In this document: one piece after another, positions 5,664 to 14,667 of the stretch
How the letters are laid out: each line of letters begins with the position of its first letter
How positions within the stretch are numbered: the stretch's first letter is position 1
Assembly (NCBI GenBank): GCA_958415865.1
Contig: CATYZV010000013.1
Coordinates: 1 to 15,362, forward strand
Direction of reading: 5' to 3'
Source of the DNA: an uncultured Selenomonadaceae bacterium
GTDB lineage: Bacteria; Bacillota; Negativicutes; Selenomonadales; Selenomonadaceae
Length of the DNA: 15,362 nt
Notes under the pieces: generated by a model
The model's database searches: none
What the model saw: only the letters and a program-made list of their open reading frames with translations
What the model was told of the DNA's origin: nothing
Translations under genes and position numbers: made by a program

Positions 5664-6396
5664 TTGATTTTAAAGGGAGCAGAGCCGTTTCTGCTGCCGG
5701 GAAGCCGCAAGGGAGTACTGCTCGTGCATGGCTTTACCGGGTCGCCGTCGGAGATGGTGATACTGGGCAATGAGCTTTACAAGCAGGGCTATACGGTGCT
5801 GGGCGTGCGGCTGACAGGCCATGGGACATCGGTGGAGGAAATGGCATCAACGGATTGGCACGAATGGTATTATTCGGTATGCGACGGCTGGCATCTGCTG
5901 CGTGGCATCTGCGATGAGATTTCAGTCATCGGCTTGTCGATGGGTGCACTGCTGGCAATGCACTTGGCGGTGGATTTTCCCGTGCGCAAGGCGGTAGCTC
6001 TGTCGGCACCGATATTCATCGCCAATGAGCGCAATCTGCGCCTGCTGCCGCCGCTGGAACGCTCGGTGGGCAAGTATCAGCGCAAGAACCGCCGCTATCT
6101 GCCGGAACTCGCCAAGCGGTACAATGTCGTATAGTAAAATGCCTCTGGTAGCAGTGCATCAGCTGCTGGATGTCATCGAGAACACGAAGAAAATTCTGCC
6201 CAAGCTGAAAAGACCGCTGCTGATCGTGCAGAGCGATAACGATCATACGGTCAATCCCAAGAGCGGGCAGTATATCTATGACCATGCGGGCAGTGAAGAA
6301 AAAGAGCTGTACAAGCTGAGTTTATCGGGTCATCTGGTAACATTGGATGTGGAACACGATAAACTATTTGAAAAGGTAAAACATTTTTTGGTTTAA
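5664..6396 (+). pseudogene. Carboxylesterase (Est30/YvaK-like), frameshifted
   Basis: An alpha/beta-hydrolase of the small carboxylesterase group found between secG and rnr in Bacillus (yvaK). The first part reads from TTG 5664, which has GGAGG at 5651-5655 (an upstream TTG at 5643 would place the ribosome site inside the gene). It holds the oxyanion-region HGFTG (22-26) and the nucleophile elbow GLSMG (Ser92), then stops at TAG 6132-6134. The rest continues one frame over, from about 6125 to TAA 6396, with the acid (QSDNDHTVN) and histidine (SGHLVTLD) of the triad. Rejoined, it is about 243 residues, the normal family size. The shift equals one added or two lost bases near 6121-6131. Either the gene is broken or the read has an error. 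It lies 12 bases before rnr. Confidence 0.85.
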
Positions 6397-6408
6397 ACAG
6401 GTGAATTT

Positions 6409-9003
6409 ATGAACGTAAAAGAACGTGTATTGTCGTATATGCAGGAACAGGCTGTAAAACCGGTTCATATGGAGACGATATTAGAAGCTCTGCAGCTTGA
6501 CGGAGACGAGATAAACGAACTGCCTAGAGCTTTGGCGGAACTGGAAGCAGAACAGGCTATATTCCAGAATCGCAAGGGAAAGTACGGGCTGCCGCGCCAT
6601 TTTAAATGGATTGAAGGCAGGATAAGCATAACGTCCAAGGGAACGGGCTTTGTAATTCCCGATGTAAACGGAAAAGCGGGACAGGCGCGCGTTGACGATA
6701 TCTTCATTCCTGCCGACGAACTCAATTCGGCGATGAACAACGACAAGGTTCTGGTCAAGATAACGAATTATCCCGACGGCTTTGCCAATATGCACAGGGA
6801 AGGCACTATCGTCAAAGTGGTCCAGCGTGCCAATACCCGCATCGTCGGCACGTATGAAAGCAGCAAGACTTTCGGCTACGTCGTGCCGGACAATACGAAA
6901 ATCAGCCAGGAAATATTCATCGAAAGTGCGTATACGATGGAAGCTGAAACAGGCATGAAAGTGGTCGCGGAGATCACGAAGTGGCCGACGAAGAATCACA
7001 ATCCCGAAGGCAGAATCGTCGAAGTGCTGGGCAGAGCAGATGAACCGGGCGTGGATGTGCTTTCAGTCATGCGCCAGTACGACCTCGATGAGCATTTTCC
7101 TGAAGCTGTGGCAAAACAGGCGGCGAAGATAGAGCAGACACCCAATCCTGCTGAATACGAAGGCAGAAAAGACAGGCGTGAACTGCCCATCGTAACGATA
7201 GACGGCGAAGATGCCAAGGATCTGGACGACGGCGTTTACGCTAAACGTCTGGACAACGGCAATTACTTCCTCGGTGTCTACATCGCCGATGTGAGCCATT
7301 ACGTGCGCTCTAGCACTCCGCTCGACAAGGAAGCGTACAGGCGCGGCACCAGCGTCTATTTGGCTGACCGCGTGGTGCCGATGCTGCCGGTAGAACTGTC
7401 AAACGGCATTTGCAGCCTCAATGCAGGCGTGGACAGGCTTTCGATGTGCGCAGAAATGGAAATAGATAATAACGGCGCAGTAATCCGCTCTGAGATAATG
7501 CCAGCTGTTATTCATGTTTACCGCCGCTTGACTTACAATCTCGTCAACAAGATTTTAGTGGATAAAGATGAGCAGATGACAGCAGACAATCAGGATTTGC
7601 TGCCTCTGCTGGAAAATCTGCACGCAGTGCGCGAACTGCTCCATAAGCGCCGTCAGCAGCGCGGCTCCATCGACTTTGATATACCGGAGATAAAGGCGAA
7701 GCTCGATGAAAACGGGCGGACTGTGGCATTGGTAAAAAGACAGCACGGCCTCGGCGAATCCATCGTCGAAGAATGTATGCTGGCGGCCAATGAAACGGTA
7801 GCTGAATACATGGCACGCAAGAATCTGCCGTTCCTCTACCGCATTCACGAAAAGCCGACGGAAGAAAAGATGCAGGCACTGCAGCAGCTGCTGGCGGCAT
7901 TCAGCCAGCATTTGAACAAGAATGCTGACGGCGAAATCGAACCCAAGGAAGTACAGCGCGTGCTGAATGCGATTACGGATAAGCCGGAGGAAAAGATAAT
8001 TTCCGCGGTGGCTCTGCGTTCCATGCAGCAGGCGAAGTACAGCCCGGAAAATCTCGGTCATTTCGGCTTGGCGGCAAAGTACTACACTCATTTTACTTCC
8101 CCTATCAGGCGGTATCCCGACTTGATGGTGCACAGGCTGCTCAAAGAAGAATTTCTCGGCAGGCTCAATAATAAGGAAGCTCAGGCGAACTGGCGTTCCA
8201 AGCTGCCTGAAATCGCGACCTACACTTCCAAGCAGGAACGCATAGCGACGGAAGCGGAACGCGACACGCTGCTGATCAAGGAAATTGAATACATGGCACG
8301 ATTCATCGGCGAGGATTTCCCCGGCATAATAAGCGGTGTAACATCCTTCGGCATATTCGTAGAATTGGAAAACGGCGTGGAAGGGCTGGTGCATATTTCC
8401 ACGATGGTCAACGATTATTACGAATACGTGCAGAGTGAATATCTGCTGGTCGGCGAGGCGAGCGGCACGCGCTATCAGCTGGGCGACAGCGTCATGGTAA
8501 CCTTGGCCCGCGCCAGCCTCAAAGACAAGACGATAGATTTCGTGCTCAAGGACAACAATCCGCGCTACGTATCGCCTGAGCTGGAAAAATTAGAAGACCA
8601 TATAATCGCCACTCCGGTGAAGCTCGACGAGAAAAAGCAAAAGCCTAAGCAGAAAAAAGAGCAGAATCGGAAGAAGGATAAACAGCCGCAGGGCAAGGCG
8701 AAAGATAAGAATAGAAAATCACATTCAGAACGCGGCAAGAAATCGGACAGCGGAGCGAAGGAATACGGCAGCAAAAATGCCAGCAAGAGCAGGCGTTCAG
8801 CGGCAAAGCCCAAGCAGAAGAAAAAGAGCGATAAGCCTGCTGTGCAGGAAATCAAGCTCAAAAAGCTCAGCAAGCCGGAGCCGTTCTTCTTCGATATCTA
8901 CGCCAAAAAAGCGCAGGAACTGTCGCTCAACAGCAAGGAAAAAGCGCAGACGAAGGCAGTGCGCCCGAAGAAGACGCGCCGCAAGAGAACTACTATGAAA
9001 TAA
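6409..9003 (+). CDS. rnr: Ribonuclease R
   Basis: An 864-residue 3'-to-5' exoribonuclease that degrades structured RNA and works with trans-translation. Order: winged-helix-like N-terminus (1-65), two cold-shock/OB domains (about 66-215), the RNB catalytic domain with D265, D271, D273 and D274 ([13 protein letters not shown]), the family signature [16 protein letters not shown] at 561-576, and an S1 domain (about 636-715, [18 protein letters not shown]). From about 738 to the end is a very Lys/Arg-rich tail, broken by a short island EPFFFDIY at 824-831. This makes the protein longer than Bacillus or E. coli RNase R (about 780-813). The start follows CAGGTGA. smpB begins 17 bases after the stop. 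Confidence 0.97.
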   Translation: MNVKERVLSYMQEQAVKPVHMETILEALQLDGDEINELPRALAELEAEQAIFQNRKGKYGLPRHFKWIEGRISITSKGTGFVIPDVNGKAGQARVDDIFIPADELNSAMNNDKVLVKITNYPDGFANMHREGTIVKVVQRANTRIVGTYESSKTFGYVVPDNTKISQEIFIESAYTMEAETGMKVVAEITKWPTKNHNPEGRIVEVLGRADEPGVDVLSVMRQYDLDEHFPEAVAKQAAKIEQTPNPAEYEGRKDRRELPIVTIDGEDAKDLDDGVYAKRLDNGNYFLGVYIADVSHYVRSSTPLDKEAYRRGTSVYLADRVVPMLPVELSNGICSLNAGVDRLSMCAEMEIDNNGAVIRSEIMPAVIHVYRRLTYNLVNKILVDKDEQMTADNQDLLPLLENLHAVRELLHKRRQQRGSIDFDIPEIKAKLDENGRTVALVKRQHGLGESIVEECMLAANETVAEYMARKNLPFLYRIHEKPTEEKMQALQQLLAAFSQHLNKNADGEIEPKEVQRVLNAITDKPEEKIISAVALRSMQQAKYSPENLGHFGLAAKYYTHFTSPIRRYPDLMVHRLLKEEFLGRLNNKEAQANWRSKLPEIATYTSKQERIATEAERDTLLIKEIEYMARFIGEDFPGIISGVTSFGIFVELENGVEGLVHISTMVNDYYEYVQSEYLLVGEASGTRYQLGDSVMVTLARASLKDKTIDFVLKDNNPRYVSPELEKLEDHIIATPVKLDEKKQKPKQKKEQNRKKDKQPQGKAKDKNRKSHSERGKKSDSGAKEYGSKNASKSRRSAAKPKQKKKSDKPAVQEIKLKKLSKPEPFFFDIYAKKAQELSLNSKEKAQTKAVRPKKTRRKRTTMK

Positions 9004-9020
9004 TATTGAAGGTTGATGTA

Positions 9021-9494
9021 ATGGCAAAGAAAGACAGCGGCGAAAAAGCCGTTTGCGAAAATAGAAAAGCCCGTCATGATTACTTTATCCACGAAACGTA
9101 CGAAGCCGGCATCGCGCTGGTCGGTACGGAAGTTAAATCACTGCGGGCAGGCAAGGCAAATTTAAAGGACAGCTTTGCTCGAATCAAGAACAATGAAATA
9201 TACCTCGATAATATGCACGTCAGCCCTTACGAGCAGGGCAATATATTCAATCACGACCCTCTGCGTGCCAGAAAGCTCCTGATGCACAAAGCGGAAATAA
9301 TACGCCTTGCCAGCAAAGTCAAGGAAAAAGGCTTTACTCTGGTGCCGCTAAAGGTTTATTTCAAGCGCAGCCATGCTAAGGTACTGCTGGGACTTGCGAC
9401 GGGCAAGAAAAATTACGACAAGCGGCAGGCTCTGGCGGAAAAAGCAGCAAAGAGGGATATCGAACGCGCCTTGAAAGCACGCCAGAAGTACTGA
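9021..9494 (+). CDS. smpB: SsrA-binding protein SmpB
   Basis: A 157-residue protein that binds tmRNA and brings it to stalled ribosomes. The frame opens at TTG 9006, but AAGG at 9009-9012 is correctly spaced for ATG 9021, and MAKK is a normal SmpB start. Conserved parts are [57 protein letters not shown], and the basic C-terminal tail GKKNYDKR that enters the ribosome decoding centre. It follows rnr and precedes mltG by 18 bases. No tmRNA gene is visible nearby. Confidence 0.97.
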   Translation: MAKKDSGEKAVCENRKARHDYFIHETYEAGIALVGTEVKSLRAGKANLKDSFARIKNNEIYLDNMHVSPYEQGNIFNHDPLRARKLLMHKAEIIRLASKVKEKGFTLVPLKVYFKRSHAKVLLGLATGKKNYDKRQALAEKAAKRDIERALKARQKY

Positions 9495-9512
9495 GCCTAA
9501 CGAGGACAGGAT

Positions 9513-10601
9513 ATGAATATAAAAGAGACGGTGAAGGAAAAATTTTCCTACTGTAAAGATTGGCTGGAGGAAAAGTACAGCGCATTGCCGAATAGGCTGC
9601 GCTGCGGCATAATCGCCGGAATATGTGCCGTTTTCGTGCTGCTGGCTGCCGGCTGGTGGATGTTTCTCGCCGGTTCGTCTCAAGGACACGGCAGCAATAT
9701 CGCACTGAATGTAAAACCCGGCATGACGACGGCGGAGATAGCTGAAGAGCTTCAGGCAAAAGGCGTTATCAAAAGCGCGGCCGGCCTGCGCATAATGGCG
9801 CGGCTGGGCGGCTATGACAAGGGCTTTCGCGAAGGGCTGTACTATTTCAGGGGCAATATGCGCCCCGGTGCAGTACTAGCAGGCTTGGAAGCAGGCCCGG
9901 AAGATTCTGTGGTGCGCGTAACGATACCGGAAGGCTATACGGTGGATGATATCGCTAGGCTCATGGAAGCAAAAGGCTTAGTTACGAAAGAGGATTTCTG
10001 CAAAGCGGCGGAAAAATTTGCGCCGTACGATTATATGAAGGAAGCTCTGGAGCAGAAAGATATAAAATACGCAGCGGAAGGATTTTTATTCCCCGATACG
10101 TACGACTTTGACAGGACGTACAGCGCGGAGGATATAATGCAGATAATGGCGGACAATTTCGACCGCAAATTGACTGCCGATATGCGTGCTCAGGCAGAAG
10201 ATAGAGGGCTTTCCGTCTTCAAGCTGATAACGATGGCTTCACTGGTGGAAAAGGAAGCTAAATTCGCCGAAGACAGGCCTATTATCGCCGACGTTTTTTA
10301 TAAGCGTCTGGAGGCACAAATGCCGCTTCAGTCGGATGCTACGATTCAGTACGCGCTGGACGAGCATAAAGAAGAATTTTCTATTGAAGATACGAAGCTG
10401 GATTCACCTTACAACACGTATCAGCATCAAGGGCTGACACCGGGGCCGATCGGCAATCCGGGGCTTGCTTCCATCGAGGCAGCTTTGAATCCTGCCCACA
10501 CAGATTATATGTATTTTGTGGCTGACGGCGAAGGACACAATCACTACAGCGTAACGTACGACGAACATCAGCAGGCGATAAAGGAAATATACGGAGAATG
10601 A
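9513..10601 (+). CDS. mltG: Endolytic murein transglycosylase MltG
   Basis: A 362-residue YceG-family enzyme that cuts new glycan strands in peptidoglycan and sets their length. One membrane helix (about 31-54, CGIIAGICAVFVLLAAGWWMF) anchors it with the catalytic part outside. A LysM-like segment (about 65-155) is followed by the catalytic core: ASLVEKEA with the likely catalytic E246, SDATIQYAL at 274-282, and the signature SPYNTYQHQGLTPGPIGNPG at 298-317. GAGGACAGG precedes the start. Its stop overlaps the next start (ATGA), as in the Bacillus yrrL-yrrM arrangement. Confidence 0.95.
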   Translation: MNIKETVKEKFSYCKDWLEEKYSALPNRLRCGIIAGICAVFVLLAAGWWMFLAGSSQGHGSNIALNVKPGMTTAEIAEELQAKGVIKSAAGLRIMARLGGYDKGFREGLYYFRGNMRPGAVLAGLEAGPEDSVVRVTIPEGYTVDDIARLMEAKGLVTKEDFCKAAEKFAPYDYMKEALEQKDIKYAAEGFLFPDTYDFDRTYSAEDIMQIMADNFDRKLTADMRAQAEDRGLSVFKLITMASLVEKEAKFAEDRPIIADVFYKRLEAQMPLQSDATIQYALDEHKEEFSIEDTKLDSPYNTYQHQGLTPGPIGNPGLASIEAALNPAHTDYMYFVADGEGHNHYSVTYDEHQQAIKEIYGE

Positions 10602-11218
10602 AAGATACGATGATGCAGACAGCAGAGCTGCTGCACGAAATGGAAGTGTTTGCAGCCGTTAATAAAGTGCCTATCATCAATGAGAACGGCCGCAGAGTTT
10701 TCATTGATATAATAGAAGAAAAAAAGCCGCACAGAGTACTGGAAATCGGCACGGCAATCGGGTATTCGGCACTGCTGACGATGGTGCACGGGGCTGAAGA
10801 TGTGCAGGTATTGTCGCTGGAACTGTCGCCGGAGCGAGCTGCTACAGCGCAGGAATTCATATCAAAATCGCAGTATGCAGACAGAGTGGAAATCGTATTG
10901 GGCGATGCCGGCGAGATGCTGGAAAGCCTTAATCCTGATGCGTTGTTTGATATGGTATTCATCGACGCGGCAAAGGGACAGTATCCCGATTATCTGCGCA
11001 AAGTACTGCCGTTTTTAGCCGAGGACGGAATAATCGTGGCGGACAATGTGCTGTTCCGCGGCTACGTGCTCAGCGAAGAAAAGCCGCCGCGCCGCTATAA
11101 AACTATTGTAAAGCGGCTCAGGCAGTATCTGGCTATGGTCAATGACAATAGATATTTTGAGACTGAAGTCTACGAAAACGGCGACGGGCTTGCTTTGACT
11201 CGCAGGATAAAATCATAG
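10598..11218 (+). CDS. trmR: tRNA 5-hydroxyuridine O-methyltransferase TrmR (YrrM-like)
   Basis: A 206-residue SAM-dependent O-methyltransferase. Motif I is VLEIGTAIGYS at 47-57, and the metal ligands typical of the catechol-type group are D123 (FIDAAKGQY) and D149-N150 (VADNVL). By sequence alone the family also covers small-molecule methyltransferases. The order mltG-this gene-U32 gene equals Bacillus yrrL-yrrM-yrrN/O, where YrrM (TrmR) methylates 5-hydroxyuridine at tRNA position 34 to 5-methoxyuridine. The function is therefore mainly assigned from context. It starts inside the mltG stop and is followed 13 bases later by the U32 gene. Confidence 0.85.
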   Translation: MKDTMMQTAELLHEMEVFAAVNKVPIINENGRRVFIDIIEEKKPHRVLEIGTAIGYSALLTMVHGAEDVQVLSLELSPERAATAQEFISKSQYADRVEIVLGDAGEMLESLNPDALFDMVFIDAAKGQYPDYLRKVLPFLAEDGIIVADNVLFRGYVLSEEKPPRRYKTIVKRLRQYLAMVNDNRYFETEVYENGDGLALTRRIKS

Positions 11219-11231
11219 TTGGGAGAGCTTT

Positions 11232-12464
11232 ATGGTAAATTTGAAATTAAAAAAACCGGAGCTATTGGCTCCGGCGGGCAATCTGGAAAAATTAAAGATG
11301 GCTGTGATGTACGGAGCAGATGCTGTCTATCTGGGCGGTAAACGCTTCGGGCTGCGGGCGTACGGCGGTAATTTTTCTAAAGAACAGATGATAGAAGGCG
11401 TGAAATTCGCTCATGAACGAGGACGAAAAGTCTACGTTACAGCGAATATTTTTCCGCACAACAACGATATAAATGAAGTCCTGCCGTATTTGCAGGAATT
11501 AGTAGATATTAATGTAGATGCAGTATTGGTTTCAGACATCGGTCTTTTTATGTTGATAAAGCAGAATCTGCCGCAGCTTGAAGTCCATATCAGCACGCAG
11601 GCCAACAATACGAACTGGGCAGCTGTTAAGGCTTGGCAGGATTTAGGAGCGCAGCGCGTGGTACTGGCACGCGAACTGTCGTTTGCCGAAATAGCAGAGA
11701 TTCGAGAAAAAACGCAGGTGGAATTGGAAATGTTCGTGCACGGAGCGATGTGCATATCGTATTCAGGCCGCTGCCTCATCAGCAATTATCTGACGGGCAG
11801 AGATTCCAACCGCGGCGCGTGCACACAGCCCTGCCGCTGGAAATACCGCTTGACGGAAGAAAAACGCCCGGGACAGTATTTCCCGATCACGGAAGATGAA
11901 AACGGCACGTATTTCTTCAACTCCAAAGATATGTGCCTGCTGCCGTACTTGGATGACATCATCAAATGCGGCGTGGACAGTCTAAAGATAGAAGGCAGGA
12001 TGAAGTCCGTCCACTACGTGGCAAGCGTGGTCAATGCCTACCGCCGCGCAATCGACAATTACTTTGAAGATCCTGAGCACTTCACGATAAAGCAGGAATG
12101 GATCGACGAATTAAACAAGGTTTCTCATAGGGAATACACGACCGGTTTTTCCTATCACAAAACCTCGTGCGACGACCAGATTTACAATACGACTTCGTAT
12201 GAGCATACATCGGATTTCGTCGGCTTGGTGCTCGATTATAATCCCGACACGCAGATGGCTGTCGTTCAGCAGCGCAACCACATGACGGTCGGACAGGAAG
12301 TGGAATTTTTCCAGCCCGACGCGCCGCTGTTCAAGCAGACGATAACCGAGATGTTCGACGAAGAAGGCACATCGGTGCAGACCGCACCGCATCCGCAGCA
12401 GATTCTTACGATGAAAGTTGCAAAGCCGGTAGTGCCTTATACTATCATTAGACGCGATGTATAA
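11232..12464 (+). CDS. trhP: U32-family tRNA hydroxylation protein TrhP
   Basis: A 410-residue member of the family once called peptidase U32. The PROSITE-type U32 signature is at 166-184 (EMFVHGAMC, then GRCLIS). Cysteines C174, C181, C197 and C201, with C235 nearby, fit the iron-sulphur cluster ligands. The N-terminal half (ELLAPAGNLEKLKMAVMYGA) is a TIM-barrel-like fold; the C-terminal part (from about 325) is a small beta domain. TrhP relatives hydroxylate uridine 34 of tRNAs, and the neighbouring TrmR then methylates it. Bacillus has two U32 genes here (trhP1 and trhP2); only this one, of YrrO length, is present. GGGAGAG precedes the start. Confidence 0.88.
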   Translation: MVNLKLKKPELLAPAGNLEKLKMAVMYGADAVYLGGKRFGLRAYGGNFSKEQMIEGVKFAHERGRKVYVTANIFPHNNDINEVLPYLQELVDINVDAVLVSDIGLFMLIKQNLPQLEVHISTQANNTNWAAVKAWQDLGAQRVVLARELSFAEIAEIREKTQVELEMFVHGAMCISYSGRCLISNYLTGRDSNRGACTQPCRWKYRLTEEKRPGQYFPITEDENGTYFFNSKDMCLLPYLDDIIKCGVDSLKIEGRMKSVHYVASVVNAYRRAIDNYFEDPEHFTIKQEWIDELNKVSHREYTTGFSYHKTSCDDQIYNTTSYEHTSDFVGLVLDYNPDTQMAVVQQRNHMTVGQEVEFFQPDAPLFKQTITEMFDEEGTSVQTAPHPQQILTMKVAKPVVPYTIIRRDV

Positions 12465-12510
12465 AGATTTGTGTATAGCTTGCATTGTTATGATAAGACA
12501 GCTAAATATG

Positions 12511-12539
12511 TTGCATTTTATTCCCGCTTGAATTATACT
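12511..12539 (+). promoter_or_regulatory. Possible promoter upstream of acyP
   Basis: TTGCAT (12511-12516) and TATACT (12534-12539) are 17 bases apart. The -10 box matches at 5 of 6 but the -35 at only 3 of 6. A start near 12,546 would put the terminator hairpin at 12,550 at the very start of the acyP leader. The 12,465-12,605 gap holds nothing else I can name. Confidence 0.4.
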
Positions 12540-12549
12540 GAAGGAGTCA

Positions 12550-12591
12550 GCGGCACAGCATTAAAGGTGCTTGTGCCGCGTTATTTTTTTT
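12550..12591 (+). terminator. Terminator after trhP, in the acyP leader
   Basis: GCGGCACAGCA (12550-12560) pairs with TGCTTGTGCCGC (12568-12579) with one bulged T and a seven-base loop, followed by GTTATTTTTTT. The T run touches the acyP ribosome site (GGAGGT, 12592-12597). It probably ends the cluster that runs from rnr to trhP. Its closeness to acyP also allows attenuation. Confidence 0.8.
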
Positions 12592-12605
12592 GGAGGTATT
12601 GTTTT

Positions 12606-12890
12606 ATGGGACAAGAAATCAAACGTTACAAAGCTGTTATCACAGGCAGAGTACAGGGCGTGGGCCTCAGAGTATTCACGAAGGAAAATGCTGAAAAGCT
12701 GAACCTCACAGGCTGGGTCAAAAATATGCCCGACGGCACTGTTGACTTGGAAATGCAGGGAAGCACGGAAAAACTGGCTGAGTTGACCGATATCATCAAA
12801 AAGGGAAATTTCGTCATCAAAGTCGATACTTTCGACAGCAAGGAAATCCCGACAGTGGACGGCGAACAGGCATTCATCATCAAATATTGA
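12606..12890 (+). CDS. acyP: Acylphosphatase
   Basis: A 94-residue protein, the normal length for this family, which hydrolyses acyl phosphates such as carbamoyl and acetyl phosphate. The substrate loop is GRVQGVGLR at 14-22 with catalytic R22, and GWVKNMPDG holds catalytic N40. Most relatives have Phe where this protein has L21, a mild change. ATG 12606 follows GGAGGT at 12592-12597; an in-frame upstream extension to 12471 crosses the terminator and is not credible. It stands alone between two terminators. Confidence 0.92.
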   Translation: MGQEIKRYKAVITGRVQGVGLRVFTKENAEKLNLTGWVKNMPDGTVDLEMQGSTEKLAELTDIIKKGNFVIKVDTFDSKEIPTVDGEQAFIIKY

Positions 12891-12927
12891 TGCTGCGTTG
12901 ATGTAAAGAGAATAGAGAGAGGGAATA

Positions 12928-12970
12928 AGTCGATAAAACTTTGCGCTAAAGTTATATCGGCTTTTTTATT
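12928..12970 (+). terminator. Terminator after acyP
   Basis: AGTCGATAAAACTTT (12928-12942) and AAAGTTATATCGGCT (12948-12962) make a 15-bp stem with one mismatch and one wobble around GCGCT, followed by a T run. Confidence 0.85.
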
Positions 12971-13000
12971 TGCGGCAATAAATCATAATGCCCGGCGTGC

Positions 13001-13029
13001 TTGTTAACGAAAAGTATTTATGATAAAAT
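13001..13029 (+). promoter_or_regulatory. Promoter of the aroQ-M24 peptidase-efp genes
   Basis: TTGTTA (13001-13006) and TAAAAT (13024-13029) are 17 bases apart, matching the sigma70-type boxes at 4 of 6 and 5 of 6. It lies between the acyP terminator and the aroQ start, where a promoter is needed. Confidence 0.6.
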
Positions 13030-13067
13030 TAAATAAATAATTCCAATGAGTAAGGACAGTGGTTTGG

Positions 13068-13505
13068 ATGAAGAATGTTTTGGTTATTCACGGGCCAAAT
13101 TTGAACCTGCTGGGCACACGCGAACCTGAAATATACGGCCGCATGACGATGCAGGATATAAATGACGATCTGCAAAAACAGGCTGAGGCGGCAGGCATTG
13201 GCATAGATTTCTTTCAGAGCAATCACGAAGGTGATATCGTAGATGCTCTGCATGATGCGCGCGGCAAGTTTGATTTTGTGATCTTGAATGCCGGTGCGTT
13301 TACGCATTACAGCATAGCTCTGCGCGATGCGATTGCGGCGGTGGAAATTCCGACGATTGAAGTGCATTTGTCGAACGTGCATCAGCGCGAAGAGTTTCGC
13401 CATCATTCAGTGATTTCACCGGTGGTGCTCGGTCAGATCTGCGGCTTTGGGCTGGACAGCTACAAGGCGGCACTGTACGTGGCGATAAACCGCCTGACAA
13501 AATAA
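13068..13505 (+). CDS. aroQ: Type II 3-dehydroquinate dehydratase
   Basis: A 145-residue enzyme of the shikimate pathway that converts 3-dehydroquinate to 3-dehydroshikimate, usually as a dodecamer. The start ATG 13068 gives the standard MKNVLVIHGPNLNLLG; the upstream in-frame GTG 13059 sits almost on AAGGA (13052-13056). Active-site residues visible are N11, R18 and Y23 in the lid, N74 and H80 (ILNAGAFTHYS), H100 (EVHLSN) and R111. In Bacillus the same order yqhS-yqhT-efp is found. The next gene starts 31 bases after the stop. Confidence 0.95.
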   Translation: MKNVLVIHGPNLNLLGTREPEIYGRMTMQDINDDLQKQAEAAGIGIDFFQSNHEGDIVDALHDARGKFDFVILNAGAFTHYSIALRDAIAAVEIPTIEVHLSNVHQREEFRHHSVISPVVLGQICGFGLDSYKAALYVAINRLTK

Positions 13506-13536
13506 ATTCATTCATTGATATAGAGGTGTGGTCATA

Positions 13537-14634
13537 ATGGCCGGCAGAGAAATCATACAGCAGCGTTTAGCCCGTTTAAGAGCTTTTATGGCGGATAATA
13601 AATGCGATGCTGTTATAATCAATAAAGAAGAAAATATACATTATTTCAGCGGCTTCCGCGGCGATGATACGATGCTCGTCGTAACAGATCAAAGCTGCAC
13701 TCTGGTAACGGATTCGCGGTATACGGAGCAGGCAAAGCAGCAGACGCAGGAAGGTCTATGCAGAATCGCTGAGCAGAAAAAAGGATTGGCGGCAAAGACT
13801 GCTGAAGTGCTTCAGCAAAGCGGAGCTGTCTGCGCAGCCTTTGAAGGCAATGCGATGATGTTCAATACGTACAGCCGCTTGAAGGAGCTGCTGGAAGAAG
13901 CTGAAATCAACTTTTCCACTGCCGTGGATCTCGATGAACTCAGAATCATCAAGGACGCTGAAGAGCTGGAGCTTACGAAAAAAGCTATTTGGATCAGTGA
14001 TGAAGCGTACAAGCATATTCTGACGTACGTAAAGGCGGGCATGAGCGAAAATGAAGTGGCGGCTGAACTGGAAGACAAGATGCGCCGCCTCGGCAGCGAA
14101 CGGCCGGCGTTCACCACGATAGTGGCCTCGGGCAAGCGCGGCGCACTGCCTCACGGTGTTGCTTCGGATAAGTTGATAAATGACGGCGAATTTGTTACAA
14201 TAGACTTCGGTGCTGTCTACAAGGGCTATCATTCTGATATCACCCGCACTTTCTGCGTCGGCAAGGCAAGCGACAAACTGCGCGAAATATATGACGTAGT
14301 GCTGGGTGCGCAGCTGACGGGGCTTCGCGAAATAGCTCCGGGCAAAAGCGGCAAAGAAGTGGATGCACCGGTCAGAAAATATATAGCTGATGCCGGTTAC
14401 GGCGATTATTTCGGACATGGGCTGGGACACGGAGTAGGGCTTGAAATACACGAGCTGCCGCGCCTGTCGCCGCTCAGTCCGACAAAAGAATTAAAGGAAA
14501 ATATGTTGGTTACTGATGAGCCGGGCATTTATCTGCCTGATCTGGGCGGGGTCCGCATCGAAGATACCGTGCTCGTTACGGCAGACGGCTGTCAGCCGCT
14601 CACGCAGAGCGATAAACGGCTCATTGAGTTATAA
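13537..14634 (+). CDS. Aminopeptidase P-like M24 metallopeptidase (Xaa-Pro peptidase, YqhT-like)
   Basis: A 365-residue enzyme expected to cut peptides next to proline in the cytoplasm. Residues 1-125 are the creatinase-type N-terminal domain (KEENIHYFSGFRG). The pita-bread catalytic domain follows with the five metal ligands D223 (VTIDFGA), D234 (HSDITRTF), H298 (GLGHGVG), E328 (DEPGIY) and E342 (VRIEDT). AGAGGTG at 13522-13528 is spaced for ATG 13537; the frame also opens at GTG 13528 inside that site. M24 peptidases in this position beside efp are common; whether it acts as Xaa-Pro aminopeptidase or dipeptidase cannot be told from sequence alone. Confidence 0.93.
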   Translation: MAGREIIQQRLARLRAFMADNKCDAVIINKEENIHYFSGFRGDDTMLVVTDQSCTLVTDSRYTEQAKQQTQEGLCRIAEQKKGLAAKTAEVLQQSGAVCAAFEGNAMMFNTYSRLKELLEEAEINFSTAVDLDELRIIKDAEELELTKKAIWISDEAYKHILTYVKAGMSENEVAAELEDKMRRLGSERPAFTTIVASGKRGALPHGVASDKLINDGEFVTIDFGAVYKGYHSDITRTFCVGKASDKLREIYDVVLGAQLTGLREIAPGKSGKEVDAPVRKYIADAGYGDYFGHGLGHGVGLEIHELPRLSPLSPTKELKENMLVTDEPGIYLPDLGGVRIEDTVLVTADGCQPLTQSDKRLIEL

Positions 14635-14667
14635 ATTTTAGGATATTATATTTTGGAGGTATTTTCA

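Noticed and set aside
9495..9512. tmRNA gene expected beside smpB
   Set aside because: The gap to mltG is only 18 bases and no tmRNA-like sequence appears elsewhere in the window.
13756..14451. Minus-strand open frame of 231 codons, and the similar one at 7,555-8,394
   Set aside because: Both are antisense shadows of strongly conserved genes (M24 peptidase and rnr) and resemble no protein family.
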